Of a stretch of 64,000 nucleotides of DNA, positions 17,951 to 25,054 are shown piece by piece. Origin of the DNA: Plesiocystis pacifica SIR-1 (GTDB lineage Bacteria > Myxococcota_A > Polyangia > Nannocystales > Nannocystaceae); contig NZ_ABCS01000018.1 in NCBI RefSeq assembly GCF_000170895.1, positions 1 to 64,000 of the forward strand. The letters run 5' to 3'. Both the position numbers and the translations under genes were made by a program. Positions within the stretch are counted from its first letter, which is position 1, and each line of letters begins with the position of its first letter. A model generated the notes under the pieces. It was not told the DNA's origin, did not search any database, and was given only the letters and a program-made list of their open reading frames with translations.

Positions 17951-18300
17951 ATGCCAACCACCGGCGCGCTCGGCTTTTGGGCGACGGTCAGAGACGTGTG
18001 GCCCGAGACGAAAGAGCAGCGCTGCTGGTTCCACAAGTGGGGCAACGTGCTCGACAAGCTCCCCAAGCGGCTTCAGCCCAAGACCAAGAAGATGCTCCGG
18101 GAGATCATGTATGCGGACACCAAGAAGAACGCCAGCGCGGGCTTCGAGGACCAAGGGGCATCACCATGGCCTTCAAGCTGCTCGACATGGCCGAGCGGCG
18201 CTGGCGGAAACTCGACCGTCGCATGCTGCTGCCGCTCGTCCGAGAAGGCGTGAAATTCGTCGATGGGATCGAACACAACAACGCGAGGCGGAGGCCGCCT
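17951..18300 (+). pseudogene. IS256-family transposase remnant
   Basis: Two pieces of a Mutator/IS256 transposase are visible in different frames. The first (frame of 17951) reads GALGFWATVRDVWPET, then QRCWFHK and VLDKLPKRLQP. The second (frame of 18168) reads MAFKLLDMAERRWRKL, then LLPLVREGVKFVDG, which is the family's C-terminus. The N-terminal DDE part and the middle TNPIEST region are absent, so there is an internal deletion plus a frameshift. It lies immediately upstream of a decayed caspase gene, consistent with insertion into that gene followed by decay. Confidence 0.82.
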
Positions 18301-18334
18301 GATCATGCTGCTCGGCGATCTCCGATCCACAGGA

Positions 18335-18682
18335 ATTGACAATATCTCCTCGCCACCCGCGATGGCCAGGTCGAGTGGCTCATGAACGGGACCGTACCCC
18401 CTGGCGCGCCTGAGCACGTACGTGGTCTGGCATCCCACGAAAGGCCTGGGCAAGCCGCTTGCGCTCAACGGTCGCCCCGGCTTCGACCGCTTCATAGTGA
18501 TCGGGTCCACCCGCGACGAAGCGACCGTGATCGACCACCTTGGACTGAAGCGGAGCTTCGCTCAGGTCGCGGGCCTGAGCCGGGCGGGCAAGTTGTCCAA
18601 GAGCGCCATCGACGACGAGGAGACACAGCTGCCGGCTCGCTGGATCTCCGCAAACGTCATCCTCGAAGAAGTCGTGGGCTGA
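18335..18682 (+). pseudogene. Decayed C-terminus of a type-alpha caspase gene
   Basis: The translation around 18355-18370 gives RDGQVEWL, identical to a segment in the caspase at 25055. After a frameshift near 18415 the next frame gives VVWHPTKGLGKPLALNG, GFDRFIVIGSTR and finally PARWISANVILEEVVG, all colinear with the C-terminus of that caspase. No catalytic core is left. An 86-residue reading frame from 18422 could still be translated but would be only a DUF4384-like fragment. It marks a third type-alpha caspase that once stood next to the TerY-P operon. Confidence 0.78.
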
Positions 18683-18746
18683 GGTCCGCAGCCCAGTCGA
18701 GCCCCAAGTTGTCCTTGCCAACGCGAGTTGATATCGTTGCCGCATC

Positions 18747-19577
18747 ATGGTTCGCCATGGTCTACCCGTGCGTCTGCCGAATCACCTCGAAAACTCGATA
18801 CGCTGCGGCAGCGTCGTACCAGTCGTTGGCCCAGGCCTGACACCGACGCCCGACATCCCGGAGCTGCTTGAGCAAGCGGCCACATGGCTCCATGCCAACC
18901 TCGAGGTCAATGAGAGCCGCAACATCAATACTCTCTGTCAACACCGTGAATTCGGTGAAGCCTTGCGCATCGCTCGTCGCACCATCGACCGCTGGACCGA
19001 CTTTCTCGACGAACGTTACATGGGCTTCGAGCACTGGCAAGAGGCCAGCGCGTCAAGGGCCCTCAGGCCCGTTTGGCGACTCGGCAGTCCCCTCGTGGTA
19101 ACGACCGCGTACGACATGTGGATCGAGCACATCTGCCCGGACTCGTCGCCCGAAAGCTACGTCGTTCCCCGGAGTTCCGCGCCGTGGCTCACTCGCCGAC
19201 AGAGCGTGTGGCACATCAACGGTGTGGCGACGGATCCCGAAAGCATGGTGTTCGATTGTCTCGCCGATGAGTCCCTCGTGCACCCAACCCCTTCCTACGA
19301 GCGAGTGCTCAGGGCGTTCTGGTCGTTGATGGACTCTCGAACGCTGGTGTTTTTTGGCTTCTCCACCGATGACTTCCCCTCTCGCCAGCTGACCTGGTTG
19401 CTCGATAGGTTTGGGGCAGTCCGAGGTCCCCACTACGTTCTGGCCGACTTTAAACTCCCACAGCTAGCGAAAACCTCCGTTCGTTTCATTCCGATCGACG
19501 CGCTCGGCGGGGGCCTCGCCGCAGTGCTCGATGCGTTCGCACATCTCCACAACACGACGAGCAGCGGCCATGGATGA
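18747..19577 (+). CDS. SIR2-like protein, stand-alone
   Basis: A 276-residue protein resembling SIR2_2-type NAD-binding domains of anti-phage systems. The nucleotide loop is VVPVVGPGLTP (23-33; GxG followed by Pro instead of Ala). The VTTAYD segment (118-123) aligns with the usual TTNYD, so the catalytic Asn is replaced by A121. The active-site His is kept in VWHINGV (H156), and LVFFGFSTDD matches the later family motif. Loss of the Asn argues against normal NADase activity. The ATG at 18747 follows the caspase remnant; the stop overlaps the next gene by 8 nt, so the three SIR2-like genes are coupled. Confidence 0.72.
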   Translation: MVRHGLPVRLPNHLENSIRCGSVVPVVGPGLTPTPDIPELLEQAATWLHANLEVNESRNINTLCQHREFGEALRIARRTIDRWTDFLDERYMGFEHWQEASASRALRPVWRLGSPLVVTTAYDMWIEHICPDSSPESYVVPRSSAPWLTRRQSVWHINGVATDPESMVFDCLADESLVHPTPSYERVLRAFWSLMDSRTLVFFGFSTDDFPSRQLTWLLDRFGAVRGPHYVLADFKLPQLAKTSVRFIPIDALGGGLAAVLDAFAHLHNTTSSGHG

Positions 19578-22500
19578 CTTTGACCTCCCAGAGACCTTGC
19601 GTGACCGTCTCGTTGCTGGACGCGTGATCCCCATCGTCGGCCCGAGTTTCTCGACGTGCGTTCGCGATCGCAAGGGCCATCGCGTCATTCCGACATGGTC
19701 AGAGTTATTTCGACTCGCTACTGATCACATTCACCGTGAGAACGTAGAAGACAAGAAAGCTCTATACCTTCGCCGCGACCTAGACAAACTGCGAGATGTC
19801 CGTGACGATGAAACGCTCGCCGAGAGCACGAGAGCATCGATCATCAGCACCGCACGCTCGGGGTTTTACGCTGACCAAAACAGTGCTGCATGGAATGAAT
19901 TCCTGAAGGAGCACCTGAGCCCGTGCGTCAATCGCACAGCGTGCTCCGGCCTCGAGCGTGCCCACCTGTGTTGGGCTCTGGGCTCGCCCATCATCGTCAC
20001 GCTCGGACATGACCCCGTTCTCGCGGCAGCCTCGGGCGACAAAGTCTTCAGTCACGTCAAGCTCCCGAGCGCCGTCCTGAAGAGCCTCAACGTCAAGGGC
20101 TCACGCGCGACCCCGGACGAACGCAAGTCTCGGGACAAACGCGACCTGTGGCACGTGCTGGGTTCGGCGTCTACCCCGGAGCGCATAGAGCTGTTTCCGT
20201 CGGAATCCGACGGAGCAGATCCAGAGCGTTACGGGGACTTGAAAGACGTCATGGAGACGCGCACGGTTGTCTTGCTCGGGTTCTCGGATGAGTGCGACCG
20301 TGACTTTCTCGCGGCACATGTCAAGTGGCTCCACGGCGTCCTCAAGGGAAACGAGGAGACCTATTACGCTCTCGTGAACTACGAAACACGGGATGTCTTC
20401 GAGCGACTCGCGTCCAACCTCAACCTGAAATTCATCGACTTCGAAACACCCGAGCAAGAGCTCGAACTTCTCCGTAAGATGGAGAACTGCGTCAAGACCA
20501 CCGCCAACTCGGACTCGGCCGATGCGAACCGAAAAATCAAACGATTTCCGAGGGGGATTCGACCGGATGCCAAGATTACGTATCAAAAGCTCTGGGCGCG
20601 GCTCTGTGAGGCCGAAGAGAACGCCAAAGCCGATGGTATCTCTCAAGAGCAAGAGCAAGAGTTCTCAGCCCGTATCCGCGAACTGAAGCGAGACATAGCG
20701 ACCCTTGTAAGCCAGTGGCGCCAAGAACCTCTCGCGCCGAATGTCGAACTCGGATCGATCTACAAACTCGTCGAGATCATCGACGGGGGTGGTGACTTCT
20801 CGACGGTCTGGAAAGCTCTACGAGGTGATCAACCGGTCGCGTTGAAGGTCCTCAACACGGAACACTATCGCGACGCGTCCATTATTCGTGATTTCCGCAA
20901 GAGCGCAGAGTTGCTCAAACACGTCGGTAATAACGGTGGCGCGGCCAACCTGGTCGCGCTGGTGGAGAGGTATGATGAACCACTGTCGGGGTACTGGCTG
21001 TACGCGATGCGCCACTACCCAGAGGGCGATCTCAAGGCTGCTATCCAGAACAATCGTTTGCGCCTCCGAGAGATCATCGATGTATGCAAGGACGTCGGCC
21101 AGGCTCTCATCTACCTACATGAGCGGCGCATCTATCACCTCGATGTTAATCCACCCAACATCCTACTCGACCGAGACACCAGTGGTCGCTGGGTTGGTTA
21201 CCTCGCGGACATCGATATCGCGCAGGAATTGAATGAGCGGACAAAGCGCCAGGGCCTGATCGGCAAGTTCCCGTTTATCGCACCAGAGTTGCACCGGCCC
21301 GGCACCGAGCGCCGCGATCCTCGTCGAGATGTATTCTCCCTGGCGGCGACGATCGTCTGCTGCGTCAATGGTAACCCGCCTGGTCTGCACAGTGAAGCGG
21401 GCCTGGCTGCGGCGATCGCCAAGTCGCCCGTTCACCTCCGGGCGGCGCTGACCAAGGGGTGCGCGTCCGATCCAGATAAACGGTTCCCGTCGATTCGCGA
21501 GTTTCTCGACGCGCTCGATAACAGCACGCCCGAAAAAATGCTCGACGCGGTGCTCGCTGACAACGAAGCAAACCAGGGGAAGCTCTTTGTCTCAAGTTCC
21601 GACACCGGCCGCTCGACCCAACTCGATGCATGCGCGTATGCGTTTACTGCCGCTGACGCCGTCGGTGATATTTGGGATGCGCCATTTGAGGCTATCGCAG
21701 AGCGGGTGAAAGAGGCTCCCGGGGCAGACTTTTCTGCCCAGTTTCTCGGCATCGTTCACACGTTTCGACGCGCGGCCTATCGAGAGGGCGCGAGTTCGGT
21801 CACGCCTGAAAGCGCTATTGTCGAGTTCGTCGGTGCCCTCCGTGGCTTGTCGCAGCGACTTGTCGTCGCTGATGCGAGCTCCGACCTGCTCGTATTCAGC
21901 CAGTTCATCCTCGGGCTGGGTTTTTGCGAAGCGATGATGTACGTGAGCGCACGCTTTGTCGATCAGTTGGGCAACACGGCTACGAGCTACATCACGAGGA
22001 TGGGTATGAACGCTCTCGACTCCTATGTCAAAGGTCTACACGACGCGTTCACCGTGCATGGAAAAATCGTGAGCTACCTGCGGGTGTGGTTTAGGGCGAA
22101 GCGGCGAAGTGAGGTATGGGGAGAAATCGATGAATTTTGGCACAAGAAATCGGGTGCTCCGCTACGCGAAGCGATCCTGCATACGGTGAGTTTCCGCCCC
22201 TTCGATGTCGGACGTCCACAGACGATCATTCTGGGCCAAGTCATGCACTGGGAGGGGTGGGGGGGGACGGGGGAGTTTTTCCGCAGCTATGTAGCAACAT
22301 ACAGCCGCAGCCCGATTTGTCGTTTTTTGACCGAAAACGTTGAGCACACTTTCGACTGGCACCAGAAGGAGCAGTCGGACTCGAGCGTGAACTTCTCTCA
22401 CCGCAAAAACTTCTTCGCTTCCGCTGCGGTCAAGGCGGGCGACTACGCTGCCGGATGCGCCGCGGTGCTCATCTGCGCGGAACTCGGGCGGCCGGGACCG

Positions 22501-23454
22501 ACGACGAATGTAGTGCGAATTTGGGGAGACGCCGTCGGACCCAAACGCGTCGCCGAAGGACGGCTAATGGAGAACATCTGGCTATACCGGCAACGGCGTA
22601 GCGACGAAAGCCCGCTGATATTCGACGTCACCGTGACGGATGGGTCCTGGCCCAGCCTTAAGTCCGTCGAGACGCTTGAGCCTCGCACACAGCTCTACAG
22701 GGAAAACCGCACGGTCCTCTGGCGCGATCTCAACCTCGCGTTCCCCGGCGAGCCTCGCAAACCCGGGAACCGATGGACTCCCGCGCCGAACTCATTCGAC
22801 TGCTACTCGTGCGCTTTTAGTCTCCACCAGGTCGCCGATCGGTTTACTCAGCAGGAGCGAATCACTGCGATCCTCGCATTCGCAACTCGCATCGTTCGCT
22901 CGGGAGGCGTGCTGTGCATTCCCGACGTGGGGTTCGGCCGCTTCTTACAGGTGTTCTTGTTGCCGACCAACGTCGTCGACCGCGAGGGCGGCTGGGGCGG
23001 AGATGTCTTCTCGCTCACCAACCCCGGTTCGACCACGGATGACCACAGGTGGCGGCGGTTCGTGGACGTCGCCTCGACTGACGACGAATACGGAAGCTAC
23101 ATCGAGCCGGGACTTGACGACTCACGGGCGGTCAAGGTCCCTCTGCCGTTGCTCAATCTCGCCCGCGGAACTCCAAACTTTCTGTACCAGAAAGGCCTGG
23201 AGATCTACAAGACGACTCCTTACCTCGTCGTCTCGATGTCGTTGCGAGAGTTGTACGCGCTGGACGAGAGTTGGCTGAAAGCGATGCGAGAGGACGAGGA
23301 CAACACGACGACCGGGCGCATGCGAACGGACGCCCGGGCGCGCGTGATCAACGAGCGACTCACGGCGTGGAGCCCGGCCGCGCGCGATATAGTGGCGGAG
23401 GTTCCGAGCAAGGTCTGGGAGCTCGGATACGAACTGGCAGTCAGCGATGGCTGA
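19570..23454 (+). CDS. SIR2-like / protein kinase / methyltransferase-like fusion protein
   Basis: About 1294 residues from the ATG at 19570. Residues 1-300 are SIR2-like (VIPIVGPSFST; VTLGHD, with G146 where the catalytic Asn is expected; LWHVLG with H195; VVLLGFS). Residues about 395-640 are a protein kinase with K426 in VALKVL, HLDVNPPNIL (D525; the usual Lys is N527), DID in place of DFG, and APE. The C-terminal part has a class I methyltransferase-like signature: FDCYSCAFSLHQV (from about 1076), then an aliphatic helix and GGVLCIPDVG. GC content is visibly lower than its neighbours, which suggests transfer. The kinase may be weak or a pseudokinase. This three-domain order is unfamiliar to me. 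Confidence 0.72.
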   Translation: MDDFDLPETLRDRLVAGRVIPIVGPSFSTCVRDRKGHRVIPTWSELFRLATDHIHRENVEDKKALYLRRDLDKLRDVRDDETLAESTRASIISTARSGFYADQNSAAWNEFLKEHLSPCVNRTACSGLERAHLCWALGSPIIVTLGHDPVLAAASGDKVFSHVKLPSAVLKSLNVKGSRATPDERKSRDKRDLWHVLGSASTPERIELFPSESDGADPERYGDLKDVMETRTVVLLGFSDECDRDFLAAHVKWLHGVLKGNEETYYALVNYETRDVFERLASNLNLKFIDFETPEQELELLRKMENCVKTTANSDSADANRKIKRFPRGIRPDAKITYQKLWARLCEAEENAKADGISQEQEQEFSARIRELKRDIATLVSQWRQEPLAPNVELGSIYKLVEIIDGGGDFSTVWKALRGDQPVALKVLNTEHYRDASIIRDFRKSAELLKHVGNNGGAANLVALVERYDEPLSGYWLYAMRHYPEGDLKAAIQNNRLRLREIIDVCKDVGQALIYLHERRIYHLDVNPPNILLDRDTSGRWVGYLADIDIAQELNERTKRQGLIGKFPFIAPELHRPGTERRDPRRDVFSLAATIVCCVNGNPPGLHSEAGLAAAIAKSPVHLRAALTKGCASDPDKRFPSIREFLDALDNSTPEKMLDAVLADNEANQGKLFVSSSDTGRSTQLDACAYAFTAADAVGDIWDAPFEAIAERVKEAPGADFSAQFLGIVHTFRRAAYREGASSVTPESAIVEFVGALRGLSQRLVVADASSDLLVFSQFILGLGFCEAMMYVSARFVDQLGNTATSYITRMGMNALDSYVKGLHDAFTVHGKIVSYLRVWFRAKRRSEVWGEIDEFWHKKSGAPLREAILHTVSFRPFDVGRPQTIILGQVMHWEGWGGTGEFFRSYVATYSRSPICRFLTENVEHTFDWHQKEQSDSSVNFSHRKNFFASAAVKAGDYAAGCAAVLICAELGRPGPTTNVVRIWGDAVGPKRVAEGRLMENIWLYRQRRSDESPLIFDVTVTDGSWPSLKSVETLEPRTQLYRENRTVLWRDLNLAFPGEPRKPGNRWTPAPNSFDCYSCAFSLHQVADRFTQQERITAILAFATRIVRSGGVLCIPDVGFGRFLQVFLLPTNVVDREGGWGGDVFSLTNPGSTTDDHRWRRFVDVASTDDEYGSYIEPGLDDSRAVKVPLPLLNLARGTPNFLYQKGLEIYKTTPYLVVSMSLRELYALDESWLKAMREDEDNTTTGRMRTDARARVINERLTAWSPAARDIVAEVPSKVWELGYELAVSDG

Positions 23455-23475
23455 TCGCGAACAGGATCGAAGGAC

Positions 23476-24972
23476 ATGCCCCCACTCTCGTCAAGCCCGC
23501 TCCCACAATCGCTATGCAAAGCACTCACGGCGCGTACGATCGTCGCCGTGGTCGGTCCAACCATGACGCCATTCCCCGATCCGCTTGAGTTTATCGGATT
23601 GGCGATCGCTAAGCTACGCAAGGAAAAATTCGAACTCGAGAAGCGCGCGCATAAGGCCGCAGCAATGCTCGAGATCGGGCCCGAACTTCACGCTCGGGTT
23701 GCTCGTAGCGTGCGCGAGGGCCTGCAGTCGACGTCGGCGTGGGAGGATCTCGTCGTCGAGATTCTCGACGCGGAAGTCCCCGTGGCAAGCCCGGAGCTGC
23801 GCTGGATCTGGCGGATGAGCCCCTCGCTCATCATCACGACCAACCACGATCGCAGCCTCGCCGAGAGCAGCCCTAGCGACTGTGACTCGTGGTCGACTCG
23901 GCCTGACATCTCTGTGCTGAATCTCCGACGTCCTGTCGTCTGGCACCTTAACGGGATGGGTCAAAAGCCCAGCGAGGTGGTGCTTGCTCCTGAGCTGAGT
24001 GGCGTGCTGGAGGGACTCTCTCCCAGCGACGCCCACTACGATGCTCTCCGCTCACTGCACCTACTCATGCGAGAGCGGACGCTGCTGCTCGTCGGGTATG
24101 ACGAGCGAAATCCGCCGCCCTTTTCCCTGCTGGAGTGGATCCACGAGCGCTACGGCAGCCTCGGAGCGCATTTCATCTTGACGCACGAAGACGACCCGCA
24201 TCTCACGCGGGCTCGGAAGCTCGGATTGAGGCCCCTGTTCGCAGCGAAGTTCGGTGGCGTGTACCGGGCACTAGCGATCTGTGCGCACGAGGTCCCACAG
24301 CCCGAAGGTACTCCCGAGACACAGGTTGAGCTGGAACCGCTGCCATGGCCAGAAAACGAAGACCGGATCCTCGTCATCTACAAGTTCCAGCCTGGGCTGA
24401 AGATCGATCTCGAAATCAGCATGCTCGAAGATGTGCTCGGGACCATTGATGGTGTCGAGGTCGAGGCGCCTCGAGCGATGCAACCCATCAACGTGCTCTC
24501 CACGATTCGCCAATACGACCCAACGGTTTTGCACTTCAGCGGTCACGGCGAGAACGGCTCCGACGGACATATCGGGATCGTACTGTCTTCGGCAGACGGA
24601 GAGGACGAACTCCTCGATCTCGAGGCTCTCGCTACGCACCTCGCCAAACTCGCGCGCGCCAAGTACAAGCGTGTAAAACTCGTGTTCCTCAACATGTGCT
24701 ACGCTGGCGCCTTGGCTAAAGACATGCTCGCCTTCGCCGACGTCGTGATTGGGACTCGTTGGAAACTCCACAGTCTGGCGGCGCGGGAACTGGCGAGGTT
24801 ATTTTATGAGGCCGCGGGTGAACCTGGCGTCAGCCTAGCCCAGGCCTTTCGAGAGACTGTCGATCGCAGTGACCTGGCCCAGCGAAACAACCTCGACCTG
24901 CAGCTGACGGCTCGCCCCGGTGTAGCCGAGAAGACCTACATCGGGTCGAGCGTGCTGCCCTACTCCAAATGA
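23476..24972 (+). CDS. SIR2-like domain fused to CHAT protease
   Basis: A 498-residue protein. Residues 15-275 are SIR2-like with an intact TTNHD (N123), VWHLNGM (H157) and TLLLVGYDE; the nucleotide loop is VAVVGPTMTP. Residues about 295-490 are a CHAT protease with H357 in LHFSGHG and C408 in FLNMCYAG. Of the three neighbouring SIR2-like proteins, only this one keeps the catalytic Asn-His pair. It could deplete NAD and cut proteins, or sense a nucleotide through SIR2 to trigger the protease. It starts 21 nt after the preceding gene and converges on the minus-strand operon at 25055. Confidence 0.82.
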   Translation: MPPLSSSPLPQSLCKALTARTIVAVVGPTMTPFPDPLEFIGLAIAKLRKEKFELEKRAHKAAAMLEIGPELHARVARSVREGLQSTSAWEDLVVEILDAEVPVASPELRWIWRMSPSLIITTNHDRSLAESSPSDCDSWSTRPDISVLNLRRPVVWHLNGMGQKPSEVVLAPELSGVLEGLSPSDAHYDALRSLHLLMRERTLLLVGYDERNPPPFSLLEWIHERYGSLGAHFILTHEDDPHLTRARKLGLRPLFAAKFGGVYRALAICAHEVPQPEGTPETQVELEPLPWPENEDRILVIYKFQPGLKIDLEISMLEDVLGTIDGVEVEAPRAMQPINVLSTIRQYDPTVLHFSGHGENGSDGHIGIVLSSADGEDELLDLEALATHLAKLARAKYKRVKLVFLNMCYAGALAKDMLAFADVVIGTRWKLHSLAARELARLFYEAAGEPGVSLAQAFRETVDRSDLAQRNNLDLQLTARPGVAEKTYIGSSVLPYSK

Positions 24973-25054
24973 GTCGCCCCCGCGAAGGTGCGTATCCCGC
25001 AGGACTTGGGCAGTCGTTCCGGCCGAGATCTGGGCACCCAGTCCGAAAAAACCG

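Noticed and set aside
18382..18840. A 152-residue plus-strand frame after the IS256 remnant
   Set aside because: It overlaps the caspase remnant in another frame, is Arg/Pro-rich and runs into the start of the SIR2-like gene.
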